Below, piece after piece: positions 11,801-24,776 of a DNA stretch of 64,000 nucleotides (position 1 is its first letter; each line of letters opens with the position of its first letter). The DNA lies in NCBI RefSeq assembly GCF_005239225.2, contig NC_133297.1, positions 6,766,392 through 6,830,391 on the forward strand, in the 5' to 3' direction. Position numbers and translations under genes: made by a program. Origin of the DNA: Populus alba (Eukaryota > Streptophyta > Magnoliopsida > Malpighiales > Salicaceae). Under the pieces are notes generated by a model, which was given only the letters and a program-made list of their open reading frames with translations, was not told where the DNA came from and did no database searches.

Positions 11801-14800
11801 AAGGCAAAGTTATGAGAAGTTAGGGGGGTGGATAAGTGTCTTACTTTGGAAGTGCTGAATATAAAACCTGTATGAAGCCAATCCACTGGCATCCAGAGCT
11901 ACTTTGCATGCCCCATGAGAGGAGCATCTTTTTGGGCATCTCTCAACAGAGACTGACATGACAGTCTGATCATTTGAAGGGATGATGGTGGTATTTAAAG
12001 ACCTTAATCCAAATGTCCAAGTTCCTTCCTTGACGTATAGAATGTAAAAATCAATCTTTTCTTCAGTTGAATTATACGACGTGAAAAACATGGAACCATC
12101 ACTGCTTCTTGTTCTGTTTGCATAATAATAATCCCAACTGTCAAGAGATGGCAACCCACCATATCTAGCATATATTTCATAGTTTATCTTCACGTCTGAA
12201 GTCATCCGGATGTGGATGTTCCCTCCAGCTGCACCACGAGGAATGCTCAAGAGAAAATACATCCAAGAAGTATCTATTTCATTGCTGTATGAGGAATTGC
12301 TTGAAAGGGGTTCAAGAGGAAAATCAGCTGAATCTGGGGACACTTTTCCACTGAGGGGCAAATAATAGGATTCAAAGGGGGTGGAGTCTCTCCTGAGAAC
12401 TGTCTGCAAGAATAAGTCTTGGCTTGTAAATGAAAAAAGAAAATGCCCAGATAACTTCCATCAAGCATTAATAAAACAAAAGGGTGCTGTGTAAAACAAG
12501 ATATCTACACATTTCTTCTTGAAGCGGTAAAATTGATATTAATATCACACTCCACAATCAGTAAGTCAATTCATAACTATTGTGAAGTACAGAAGAGTGC
12601 TTCCAACACAATATCTCTGCAACAAAATCGTGATCCCATTTTGTTAGACACAATTGCTAACACATGCTTTTCATCACCATCACCCATCCTTTGAGCATGT
12701 GTGTGGGAGAGTTGGAGGGAGGGGGAGCCCAGATTGTATATCAAGCTATTCTATGGTTTATGAACTCAAATTTCTACAGCTCAGACAGGCAAGGATCAGT
12801 GTGGGAACTCATGGTGATGTATGTACCCACTAAACAAATTTACATGTAAGCAAAAATAACTATAATTATTTTTCCATGTTAAAGATTGAATTATCTATTC
12901 AATTAAAATTCTAGGTTTCAATATTTTTCTGTGGTTTCAAGCATCATGCCTACTTCTCTGCTACCATAGGAGCATAAGATGTATAGCAACTTCATCCATA
13001 CAAACCCCACTATCAGGGTCACCAATATAAACAAATCCAAGTATCTGATTCAAATAATTCTGAAGTAAATCATATAACTAGATCTGCATGTCGGAATATA
13101 TTCATAATCAAGATTCAAAGAGCACACATTCCTGGAACAGTTTACCTGAAGCATGTATTTTTCAGAAGAGCAATTCAATCCAGCCTTCCCCACTGGACAA
13201 TTAAGCAATTGCCATGTAATGGAATAGCAAGCTTGCATGTTAGAATTCTGAATCCCTCCATCTTCTTTCGAAAGATTAGTGGGTAAAATAGTAACAAACC
13301 ATCGACCAACCTTTGGTGTACGGATGATAAGAGGAGCTTTACTTATGTCACCAGAATAATCATACAGTACCATTGAAGGCATTGCACCATGCCGAGCGAA
13401 ATACATTAAGTTAGCAACACTAGCATTACCAGTGCTATTTGTTGGGGCAGCAGTGAAACTGACATTGGTTGCCACAATTTTTAATTGTTCAGCTATTCCC
13501 AACACCTCCAATGCATATACTTTTGGCTCACCTTCTCCATGGCAATAACTTTCAAAATTTTTGCATGAAACCACATTTTGTATTGTCTGTAAGTTAGCAC
13601 CAGAAAAATTTTCCGTCAGATTGTAGCTGTAAGCTTGAGAACATGAAAAAGGGTCAATTGTCTGGTTGCAATACTGTCCCCACATTGTTGATGTTGCACA
13701 TCCTTCCACACTGATGTTGGCACTAAAGGAGTATGATGGGCTACGGACAATCTGCAATGCCAAATGACTTATAGTAAATTCAATATTTAAATAATAGCAA
13801 TATTCATCGTTGTCCCAATGTGAGTCCTTTGATTTTTTTTTTTTTTTTTTTTTGGGGGGGGGGGGGGTGCGAAGGTACTAAAAAAAGAAAGAACTAGAAT
13901 GAAAAAGGCTATAGGAAATAAACCAGTAAGACACCAAGACAGCCACAAAGACACACTGTTATTAACAAAAACCAATTAAATGTGACTATAAAGAGGAGAA
14001 TGAATTCTGTCTGTCCAGAATATCAACTTCAGTATTCTAGGGCTTTCTAAATCTGCTACTATAAACACTTGTATCAGAAATTTCTGAAACTTTTTGATTC
14101 TCCCTTTAATTGGAAATAAGAAGCTGCGTTCATCCTGCTATTACAAATGAAAAATTAACTTCAGCCTATCAAAGTGATTTCAACATTAAGTTTTTATATT
14201 TGGCCAAACTTTTCTCCTAGTGAACAGCAGCAGCTATTTCACTAAAGCCAGTGCTCCTATTAGTCAACTATATTCCTTTTAGCTGGTGCAACATGCTGGC
14301 TAGCTTCCTAAGATTAAGAAGTTCACTGGAACCATAGAATTTGATCAAAATTCATAAGAGACATCACAAGGAATGCTTACTAATACAGCTAGTTTAAATG
14401 AAATGTACCATTTTTGATTGTGTCCTTGTAGGTCCGATGCCATTAAAAAGACCTAGATACCAAACTCCTGGAGATATCTGCATAAAAAAATTATAATTTA
14501 AACTCTGCTCGCTGACATGAAGGGAACAGAGCACTTGTGAAATAATCCACACCTACTACAATTAGGAAAGGATTGTTGGCATACCTGCTCATTTGTGAGT
14601 GTCGCTGTTATATTTCTCTGCATTGGATAGCACTGCACATTCTGAGGACCTTGAATTCTTTGAAATGAGCCATTAGAGAAGGATCCTGACACCAAAACAG
14701 TGACAGCTACTTCAGTCTTTCCTTCATTTGACTCAAACAATGAGACTGAATAAAGAAAAGATTTTCACTCATCCCGACCAAAAGCAGAAATAAGACTACA

Positions 14801-16277
14801 GAAAAAGGACTATCAGAGAAAAAAGAGGCAGGTTCTGGCATTTCATGTACAACACTGTTGTGAAGAATTCAGTGGGCAAGAATAAAATAGTCAGGTGCTT
14901 TCATTGGAACAACTGAAAAAAGAATTTAGGAAGTAATAAAAGTTATGCAACACATTTGATTAATTTTTCTTCTTTCTTCTTTTGGAAAAAAGAGCTTCAT
15001 GAGGATAAACTAAAACAATTTGATCTGTTTCTCTCTTTTACCTAGTTCTATAAGGGAACTGTTTAAGACATCTGGCAGAGGAGGACTTCCATCTCTGATG
15101 CAGATGAGGGGCAGTGTGCTCTTAGGAACCTTTGATATGCTTTTAGCATCCTGTGAAAAACTTGAACCATGAGCCAATAAGAAATCAAAGACATGATATG
15201 AGCAAAATTAACAATCAAAATCAGCTATTGCATCGATTTTCAAAGGCAATTTGTATAGAACAAGTCCACTATCCCTGCAAGCCAATTAAAGAATAGCAAT
15301 TCAAATGAAGGCATCAAAAGTAGCCATCCGAAAAATGCACAGTTCACTTCTTTTCTTTTGTTTTCTTCTCTTGCAAAATTCAAAAAATTGATAAGATTGA
15401 CAAAAAAAGCAAAGATAAAACATACTCACAAGGTCTACGTCCGACTGCACTGATATGGACACAGAAGAGAACCACGCCGGCAAATCAACTGGAACAAGGC
15501 ACAACACCAGAAAAGCTAAGATTAAAATATCTTCCAACCAACATCTTGCAAAATCCAAGAAGCTGAAGAGATGAATTGAGGTTTGAAAGAGCCATCCCAC
15601 TTTCAGTAAATTTTAAATCTTGATGTTGAGGTCCCTAAATTTTAACACACTGATTAAGAGAAATTACATACGGGGATATGAACATCATAGTGTTCAATAA
15701 AAACAATAATCAAGTAGAAGAAATGAGTAATTGAGCTCACTTTCATGGGCTCGAATAAATTACACTAAACAGAATCAATTTGAATCATACAATAATTCAG
15801 ATCATGAATTCCATTCATGATCTCAAGATCAATGAAAACAATAAGCAATCAAACAAGAGCCGAACTTTAATCAAAATCAATAACTAGCAAAGACATAAAA
15901 GTAAAAACAGCAATCATCTTTCAACAACTGGGACGAAATTCTTCACTTAATTCAGAACTTTTGAGACGATCAGCAATCATTTAACAGCCAACAAAACTAA
16001 ACCATATAAAAAAAAAAAAAAAAAAACAAAGACTCGGCCAATCAAATGCTTAAAAGGGACAGTTCATATTAACTTACGGACCTCGTATGTAACGCAAATC
16101 AAACGGCCTGACATTAGTTGTTGGGTAACTAAAACTGGAAACAGTAAATGTATTGTACGGACCCAGCTGATTTGCTGAATGAGAGCAGCAAAAAAGAAGA
16201 GAAAAGAACACGAAAAGACGTGCCAGGATCGTAAAATAACAAGAAGGGAAGCAGAACAGAATCGAATTCTCTGCCAT
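8855..16277 (-). CDS. TMEM8/PGAP6-like multi-pass membrane protein (CREST superfamily, EGF-like motif)
   Basis: Fourteen exons on the minus strand (16277-16082, 15488-15430, 15150-15042, 14745-14585, 14477-14409, 13751-13146, 12403-11868, 11788-11724, 10925-10846, 10492-10388, 9941-9802, 9723-9595, 9262-9110, 8999-8855) join in frame to 850 residues. A hydrophobic stretch at about 14-30 looks like a signal peptide. A long, Asn-glycosylation-rich extracellular part runs to about 555. A Cys-rich EGF-like stretch follows (CPKRCSSHGAC ... CSCDRTHGGFDC, about 557-593), then about seven hydrophobic helices from 601 to 830. The CREST metal-site pattern is present: Ser642 and GLYHACD with His646 and Asp649, then His802-x3-His806. 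In animals PGAP6/TMEM8A is a GPI-specific phospholipase A2. By family, this may be a plant membrane-bound lipid hydrolase, but no substrate is known. Divergent from the syntaxin gene. Confidence 0.85.
13837..13867. repeat. Adjacent poly-T and poly-G homopolymers
   Basis: About 19 T followed directly by about 14 G, inside an intron of the TMEM8-like gene (between exons 14477-14409 and 13751-13146). Read on the coding strand this is poly-C then poly-A. Length is likely polymorphic or error-prone. Confidence 0.9.
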
Positions 16278-17646
16278 TTTTTTAGTGCAGAAAATGATGA
16301 TGATGATGATGATATGATAAGAGATGATGTGATTTATTAAGCAGGGGATTAATGTAATAAATTAGCATTTGTTTGGCGTGTGTAGCTGATTTCTTTCTTT
16401 GTTTAATGTGATTTCGCGTAAGGTGACTACGGAAGCGTTGTTGACTTGAGCTCGGCGACTTCTGTCTAGGTTTGTTTGGGGGAGAGTGAACCACACGTGC
16501 AAATGATGGAGTTTTTTTATCACGCGCCACTTGCCTGGGGGTAGGACTAAGGACAGGGGAGGACGGTTTGTAAGGTAGAATCTTTGATTCCACATGGAAA
16601 CAGCATTACATCAGAGGGTACACGTTGATTATTTCATGAGCTATGTCACTTTTGCTGAACATTTTTTCGTAAATTTATTTTTAACCGTTTAAAATTATAT
16701 TCCAAATAATATTTTATAAAAAAAAATAATTAAAATTATTTTTTTTTATTTTTATAAATCATTTTAATGTATTAATATAAAAATAAAATTTTAAAATATA
16801 TATTATTTTAATATATTTTTAAGCAAAAAAATAATTTAAAAAGGAATTACTACCACACCCAGCTATTTTTTTAATATATAAATTTTCATGTTTATAAAAA
16901 AATTAAACATAAATAAAAGTAGAAGGGAGGGGGAATTCAGCATGGATAGAAATATTATTATATTTTTTATAAGTTTCATAATTAATTTCACCATTTATCT
17001 ATTTTTCTTCAAAATAAATCCATAAAAATAATTATTTTTATTTATTTTTAAACATCATTAATTTTTTTCATACTAATGTGTTTTTTATCATCATATATTT
17101 ATATGATACAAACTTGATGAATAAATTAAAAATATTTTGAAAATAATTGTTATTATATGTTTAAATAATTTTTAAGTATGTGAATTTTTTTGTTTATAAA
17201 AAAAAATATAAGGAAAAGTAAAAAATCAGAAGAGAGTTCAGTATGGATAGAAATATTATTTTATTTTATTTTTATAAGTCTCATATTTAATTTCAGAATC
17301 TATCTATTTTTAAAAAATCCGAAAAAAAAACTATTTTTATTTATTTTAGAAAAGACAAAGAAAAGGAAGAATGTGTGTCCTACTCCTGTCCCGCAACCAT
17401 CCGATTGGTCAAAAGAACTCTTCCATGTCAACACGTGTCATTATCAAGCGGCCATCTTAAAACTGTAAGGACTTAGACATAGGACCCACCGAATTTTAGC
17501 CTTCGAAACTCTCGCCGTCCCTTTGTTCTGTTCCGTGTCCAAACAAAAACAACTTTAAAACCAACAAAAAAACCGCTCAAACGAAACTGGTCAGAGACAG
17601 AACACGTAAAAAGATCACAACTTTCAGTTTTAATCCAACCGGAAAA
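16278..17646. promoter_or_regulatory. Divergent promoter region between TMEM8-like and SYP71-like genes
   Basis: The two genes are transcribed away from each other with about 1.37 kb between start codons, so both promoters must lie here. Next to the TMEM8-like start is a (GAT)n-like tract at 16291-16312. The middle is extremely AT-rich: 16668-16850 resembles the dispersed MITE-like family, and 16873-17055 is repeated at 17170-17350. The last 200 bases before 17647 are more GC-rich and probably hold the SYP71 core promoter and 5' UTR. Confidence 0.6.
16873..17350. repeat. Direct duplication with a 300 bp period
   Basis: The word tatggatagaaatattat and its surroundings occur at about 16941 (as catggatag...) and again at about 17241. 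Both sit inside a longer degenerate match: a tttgtttataaaaaaa-like lead, agaag..gag, the core, then ctatctatttt. Units are about 180 bp and diverged. Confidence 0.6.
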
Positions 17647-20013
17647 ATGACTGTCATCGATTTGGTTACGCGAGTCGATTCAATCTGCAAGAAATTTGAC
17701 AAATACGACGTTGATAAGCAGAAAAACCTCAACGCTGCTGGCGACGATGCTTTCGCTCGCTTATACGCAGTCGTTGAGGCCGACCTCGATGCTGTTCTCC
17801 AGGTAAATATCACCTCGGTTTCCCTTTTTTTTATTTTTATTCCTTGTTTGTTTTCTTTGAATTGGAAAGGGAAATAGAGGGTGTATCTTTTTTTTTTTTG
17901 GTAGAAATCAGAGGCAGCGAAAATAGAGAAAAGCAGGGCCACGGCTGTTGCTATGAATGCAGAGATTCGAAGAACAAAGGCTCGATTACTTGAGGAAATC
18001 CCTAAATTACAGAGACTCGCTTTTAAGCAGGTTGTTTTTGTAAATTTATTATATCTGATTAGCTATTTGAAAAACGTGTTTTTGTTCTTAGAAACAATGG
18101 AGATTAATGGGATAATAATAATTTTGGGTGTAGGTGAAAGGGCTATCGAATGAAGAGCGCGAGGTGAGAAGTGATTTGGTTGCTGCATTAAAAGATAGAA
18201 TCGAAGCTGTTGCAGATGGAAATATTAGTGCAGCTAAACAAGGTGGAGATTCTGCGCCTTCAGCATCGCATGGAGGAATTAAATTTGATTCAACTTATGG
18301 TAAAAAAATGAATTTTTTTTTTTGGAGTTGATTATTGGTTTTTTGATTGTTTATTCTTGTTTCGTGGATGGGATGATTGTAGTTGAAGTTTCGATGATTT
18401 TTCTTCTTTTTTTTCGAATTTGGATCAGATGGAAGGTTTGATGATGAGTATTTTCAGCAAACTGAAGAGTCGGATCAGTTTAGGCAGGAATATGAAATGC
18501 GGAGAGTGAAACAGGCAAGTGTTTTGTGCTTTTTCTTTGTTCTTACTTGTATCGTGATCGGAAAAGGTCATGATTTCAAGTGCAATAAGGTTAATGGAGC
18601 AAACTTGAGTGAAGTTATTGATGATCTATTCTGGGATTTGATTTGACTTCTTGCAGGATCAAGGTTTAGATGTTATAGCAGAAGGTTTGGACACTCTGAA
18701 AAACATGGCCCATGACATGAATGAGGTTTGGTTATGTCCTATTTTCAATGAACTTCTGTTTAGTGGTAAATATTTTGAATAATGTTTATCACTGAATTAC
18801 GAATGCTGCCTGCAGGAGGTGGACAGACAAGTGCCATTGATGGATGAAATTGATGACAAGGTATTTTCCACTTTCCTGGTGTTATAGTCCTTCGAACTGT
18901 ACATTTTACCGGAGGTATTTAACAGCTATAGCATAGTGGCAAGTGGGCTTTCCCCTTGGGCAATAATAGTATACACCAGTCAAAGAACCATCTCAGCTCA
19001 ATAATTTAAATTGTTAAATAAAGTTTCAGGATAAGATTTATATTATTCTTTAACATACATCCTCAAATGAAAGCCCTTTGACTTTAAAACTTACACAAAC
19101 TCATATTACCCTGTACTTAATTTTTATTAAATAAATAGAAATTGTGAGATTTGAACTCGTAACCACTTGGTTATCAAAGCTCTGATATCATGTCAGATTT
19201 ATATTATACTCTAACAATATCTACTTTTGATCTATTAAAAGAAAATCACAGTTACTATTCGTGATTTGGTTACTGGGAAGAGATATTTTTCTTAGAAGTA
19301 ATGATCATTACGTTGAACATTATGTTCAACGATCACCAAATACTTTAGATAATGGTAGAAGCTGTGCATATTATTCATTGCAAAATGGTAGTTATTTGTT
19401 TTGATGTTTTAACTTGAACGGTTGGTTACATCAAATTTCAGTAGTAATCCTCTGACATTCTTGCAGGTTGACCGAGCAGCCTCTGACCTTAAAACTACTA
19501 ATGTGAGACTTAAGGATACTATAAACAAGGTAAATGCATCATTAATTTGATAATTCGAAACTGAAAACTATTGCTGTCCCCTGTTTCAAGTCTGCTACTC
19601 ATTTTTCCTATGTTTGCATTTTGATATTAAAACAGATGAGGTCCAGTCGCAACTTTTGTATTGATATCATCCTCTTGGTTATAATCTTAGGCATTGCTGC
19701 CTATCTCTACAAGTAAGTTCTTTTTGGACGAGATGTACATGGGACTTCCTTATATTGCTTGCCATTTTGTTTTGGAATATCAAATAATAATTTGCTTAAA
19801 GAAGGCCAACCATGCTACATTGTTGTTTCAACATGCTTCAGCTCAAGTCAGAATTAGCTCAATTACAAGCTATTCAATGAATCAATCAGGTGTTACTTAA
19901 CAAATCATGAGTGCTCGAAGTTCAACATGTTTCTTGTTGACTTCATGTTGGACAAGTCCTGATCTTCCTATGAACATGAACGATATTTGACATCTTCGTT
20001 ATTGTTTATGCTT

Positions 20014-20050
<37 letters not shown>

Positions 20051-21081
20051 TATGCTGTCATCATGCGCTTCCATACTGCTGCTTATCCAGTGATATAATT
20101 TCTGGATTGATGTTTGTCTGGAGGCATTGTCGTCACTTGCTTTCCCCTTCATATCAATGATGTGGAGAGCATATGGTTTCCTAGAAGTGAAACTGTTAGA
20201 TTTGGATTTATACAATTTGAAGGCAAAATTTTCTTTCCAGCAAGTGTGCTTACCCACAACCCTTCCCCCGCAACATAAGACGGAAAAAGAGGGAGAATTA
20301 ATGAAAAATCCATCACAGTGTCATAACTTATAATGTCCTAAAATCCAAGATATGCAACTATAAAAAGGTTGTGTGTGGAATAGTAGTTAATTAATATATT
20401 CAAGTGCTTGGATTTTTTCTTGTTAATCTAAGAAACTCCAGGTTAATAATAGAAACTTGAATACCTGCAAAAACCAGTCATAATCAGGAGAACTGAAAGA
20501 CTTTGCGATGATAAAGTTAATATATTTATAGAAAAATATAAAATGATAAAGTTAATATATTTATGAAAAAGATATAAAATAATTTAAAAAAGCTTTAAAT
20601 TCAAGAAATGATATTTGTTCTTGAATTTTAAGTTAGTTAATACTTTGAAATATATGTATTTTTTATTTTAAAAGATAAAACTTATAAATATTTTATCTAG
20701 ATGATTCAAGAAGTACTATTAATACTTCTTGAACTTTGTCTAGAGATAGAAAATGGTAAATAACAGAAGCCATTAAATGGGGAAAAGTATCAGCAAATTT
20801 TTCCATAAGATGATTCCATGAACGTGTCGTCAAAAGATTGTTTAAAGGTTTTGTCTTGTCTACATGTTACGAGCTTCAAAGCACTGGTATGTTTCTGCTT
20901 TGTTTGCCATGCATTTTGTGTCCAGAACTGTCTGGGCTAAGGTAGGAGCTGCTTGAACCATCTTCCTCCAATCAGTGAAAGAAAACGCAGACAACTTAAC
21001 CTCGGATTGCTGATGAAGCTTTTGACGATTTTATTACATATTTTGAGATCATTCCTTCTCTCTTGCAGCGTGTTGAAGTGA
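17647..21081 (+). CDS. SYP71: SYP7-type Qc-SNARE (SYP71-like syntaxin)
   Basis: Nine exons (17647-17802, 17905-18030, 18134-18299, 18429-18514, 18657-18725, 18816-18860, 19467-19529, 19636-19712, 21069-21081) give 266 residues, which matches the length I recall for Arabidopsis SYP71. The product is a tail-anchored SNARE for vesicle fusion at the ER or plasma membrane. The N-terminal MTVIDLVTRVDSICKKFDKYD is typical of SYP7 proteins. The SNARE motif runs about 180-238, with the zero-layer Gln at 206 in DRQVPLMDE. The C-terminal anchor is about 244-262, ending YNVLK. Two splice oddities: exon 4 joins exon 5 in the family-expected way (RVKQ/DQGLD) only if the intron starts with GC (GCAAGT). The last coding exon is 13 nt; without its splicing, translation would stop three codons earlier (LYK). 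SYP71 versus SYP72/73 is inferred, not proven. Confidence 0.9.
18978..19216 (-). mobile_element. TRIM-like miniature LTR retroelement in an intron
   Basis: Read on the minus strand there is a primer-binding-like TGATATCAGAGC directly after a short LTR ending in TGACA. An interior of about 130 bp follows, then a purine-rich tract ending ttgaggatg before the second LTR. The right-hand LTR copy is shortened. Related copies occur at 40300-40526 and 42232-42519. It lies in the SYP71 intron between 18860 and 19467, antisense to the gene. Confidence 0.65.
20015..20048 (+). repeat. (GT)n microsatellite
   Basis: An uninterrupted GT tract of about 17 units in the last intron of the SYP71-like gene, just upstream of the 13-nt terminal coding exon's long intron body. 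Confidence 0.95.
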
Positions 21082-23440
21082 AACGAGCATTCCAGCAACC
21101 ACTTCCACAACTACTAATCTCCTGGCATATACAGCTTTCTGCTGCTACTGGGTCGTCTTTGCATGCATCATTGCACTACATAATGCTTACTGGAAGAGTC
21201 TTTACATCTGTAGCTATTAATTTCTCCATAAACTGTAATTTCCAGCAACTTGAAACTGAAACATTGAGACATTTTTAATATAATTCCCACTTTATCAGGG
21301 TTTCTTCGAGTCTCTTTGTAGTTGGCGTTTTCAATTCTATGCTGCTAATGGAGTATTTTGAGATCATTGGTTAGTTTGCGCCATGCATCGCTAGATGCTC
21401 ATGAAGTATTTTAGGATGATCTTGTATCCTCCCTATCCACTTTTACTAAATATATGAATTTTTAGACCCCTGCTTGGGAAGGGTAGAGTGTTTGTTTTTG
21501 TTTTCTTTTCAATTTTTAAAAATATTGATAAGAATATTTAAAAATAAGTAGTAAAATTTATAGCTTTGTAGCTAAGCTGTTGCCATTCAATGGAAAAGGA
21601 AAAAAAAGGCCAATGAAACAACTTTGAAAGCATAATTTAACACATCATGCAATGAAGATCTGCGTTTTTTATTTAAAAGTATATTAAAATAATATTTTTT
21701 AAAATTTTAATATTAAAACAAACGAAAAACATAAAAAATAATTTTAAATAAAAATAATAAATTTTGACCAATTTCTTTTTAAACCGCACTTCCAAATGGG
21801 GCCTTCAGCAGCTTCATTCAACCCTGCTTCAAATAATTAAATAAGGTACATTTATTTGATTGCCAAATAATCAACAGTGAAATAAAGATGAGCCATCTGA
21901 TTGCAGCCTTTTCTGACATGAGCCATCCACTTCTGCCCCCACGCTCGCATGAGGAGCGTGCTCTTCTTTTCATTTCTGGGAGTTTATTCTGTGGATTTCA
22001 AAGAATCTAAACCAAAAGGGCCTTTTGTAATTAGAAATTAAGTAATTCGCGAAATTTGGTCTGTAAATTCCTTTGTCTTCCCACCTCCCAACATCCCAGA
22101 CACTCGTGTGTCGACTCAGTTTCTTGGCTCGCTTACACAATATCACCACACAGGTACTAGTTTGATGTGCCATTTCCATTCGGATAATTTTGTTTTTTTA
22201 TTGGTTTCTGAACTTCGTTTTTTAAAAATTGATGAATGGTAGCTTTTTAGAAAATTACTTAAAACTTGGGTCTGTTTTATTATTTATATAAATAGTGAGA
22301 CATTTTAATATATTTTTTAAAATTATTTTATAATAAATATGTGTAGTATCTCATTCAATTAAGGTTAGAATCACGAGTTCAAATACTGGTTTTTACACTG
22401 GAAAAGATTTATCAAATTCAACGTGCCCTCTTAAATACTATTATAAATTTTTATTTTTATTTTAATAAATATTTTCAATTTTTATATATATGATTATTCA
22501 TGAGAATTCAATTGAAATCGATTTTTTATTGTTGAAATTTTTAAATAAGTTTTTAACATGTTTTTATAATATTTATAATTTTTTCAGCTTTCAATTACAT
22601 AAAATATTGACATATTATTTTAATATTCTTATTAACTTTCTATAATAAAATATTAAAAAATTTTGATTCAATGATTCCAATTAAAATTATTGTATTGGTA
22701 AGTTAAGCTAATAGAAAGATTTTTATAAAAAAAATCAAAATATATTTTGAAATTTAATTACAATACCAGATAATTTTTTAAAACCCGATAATTTTTTTTT
22801 TTACTTCTAAAAAAAATCAAGTTCCACTAAAACATAGCTAGCTCTAACATACAAACTAGTTAATTATTACACTAGCTGACCTCGCTAGGTATTTTCTATT
22901 ATCTTGCTAAATTAGTAAGTCTTGAAAAGCATAATAAATATTAGAAAATTGCAAGTAAACGCCAGGAAAGAAATTCGAGTTCTGAAATAGAACAAAGTCG
23001 TGAAAACTAAGTTTTTGGCAATCGACCACGTGATTAGTTTAATCAAACCAAGTCACCGATACTACAGTGAAGTAAAGGCAGCATAGCGTAGCAAGCATTA
23101 TAATATAGAGTATAAACCTATACGTACTAGATGCATTTTATACTATATGATGGTCTACACTATTAACTTTCGCTTTTCGTATTATTCTGTCGCGTTCAAG
23201 AATTAAATAGGATGATTCTTGTTAAAAATGATGGGATTTTTGTGACAAATTTCGTATAGCTCAAACGGGCATGCTATGGGCAACTTAAAGTCGATATCAA
23301 TTTTTTTTCCACTTTTTTTTTTTTTTTTGACAAGGCATGTACTACTGTAATTAATATAAATAGTCACGGGCTCTCTCACTTGTAGATAAAGTTTTATCAT
23401 GTATATAAATAAAAATAAACAATGAACATGCAGTGAAATT

Positions 23441-23631
23441 AATTTTGAGAGGTGTAGTTTAACTGGTTAAATTTTATATTTATTTTCTAGAGGTTATCAA
23501 TTCGAGTTCCATAAATTTCAGAGTTATTGGAAACTTATATGATTATAAATTTTAGAACCTATAAAATTAGTTAAAAATACGTGCAAGTTGATTCAGATAT
23601 TTATATTAATAAAATAATAAATAAATAAATA
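23441..23631 (+). mobile_element. tRNA-derived SINE (Au-like), diverged copy
   Basis: The 5' head reads ggtgtagtttaactggttaa (A-box-like) followed by a B-box-like atcaattcgagttcc. The tail reads cgtgcaagttgattcagata and then A/T-rich repeats. This matches, in opposite orientation, the copies at 33945, 39579, 41524 and 54636. Flanking sequences aacatgcagtgaaatt (23425-23440) and aacatgaccgtgaatt (23632-23647) are a likely decayed target-site duplication. Confidence 0.65.
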
Positions 23632-24039
23632 AACATGACCGTGAATTGTAAAAAGAAAAAAAAATTGCCTCGTTTTGCTTGTCTTGAAAGATGAGACTTT
23701 TATACATGGTCGGTCCAGGCCCATCGTTAGAATTTTGTTTTTTGTTTTTTAGAGAAATTTTTTTGTAATTAATTTTTCCACGCTAATTTTGGTCTGTATC
23801 AAAAACCATTATCCCACTCGATCCAGAGTCTAGACCCACTTCAACCAGGACGGGTCTCCCAAGTAAAAAAATCCCAGCCATTTTTCCCAAGAGAAAACCA
23901 ACTTTTCTTGTCATCGGTGGCTAGCAGTATCCGGCAAGTAAGGTTAAATTTTATGTGATAGCAAAAAAAAATTAGTCGCATAGTGATAGCATTTTTAAAA
24001 AGGTAAAAGAAATTTAGAGACATTGATTCAAGTGGGTTA

Positions 24040-24742
24040 ATAAGCTAAGTTAATTTAATAACATAATTATATATATAGTAAAAAATAACTCGTAAAAGAA
24101 AATGAACATTATCAATATCATAAAAATATATCATTTAAATATTCTTAAAATATTTAAGTGATCTTCTTTGATAACAATATAAAAATTGAATGAAAATGAA
24201 ATAACTTTCGTAAAAAAAAATATGAAGCTCGATTACCTTCAAATCAAATATTGAAGAACAAACTAGGAAAATCAATTTAAAAAAAAATAAAAAACCTTAC
24301 TCGAGCCAACATGTCAAATTCACAACCTGGTCATGAAGCTGAGATAACCCTGAATAAAAAAAATTGAGTAAAACAATGAAGGTCAATTCTCAAACAAACT
24401 ATATGATAAAAGGTAAAACTAAAAAAATAAGAAAAATTGAAATAAAGTTTAAGTTAACTCGACTAACCCATAATCTAAGATATAAGATTGAGATAATCAT
24501 AAAGAAAAAAAAAGGCATAAAAAATCACGAAACTCAAAGCCCAATTATAACATAATGTAACAGGATGAAATTGGAAAAAAAAATTAAAAAAGGACCTAAA
24601 AATTACCAAAATCAAGTTGAGCTAATATTTGAAACTCTTTACCAAAGTCATCCAAAATTAAGAAACAAAACAAATAGCAATAAAAAAAAAATAAGGACTA
24701 GATATGATATAAAATTAAATATAAAATAACGAGGGATACAAT

Positions 24743-24776
<34 letters not shown>

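Noticed and set aside
22320..22450. Possible sixth SINE (acgagttcaaatac resembles a B-box)
   Set aside because: The head and tail parts seen in the other copies are not recognisable, so support is too thin.
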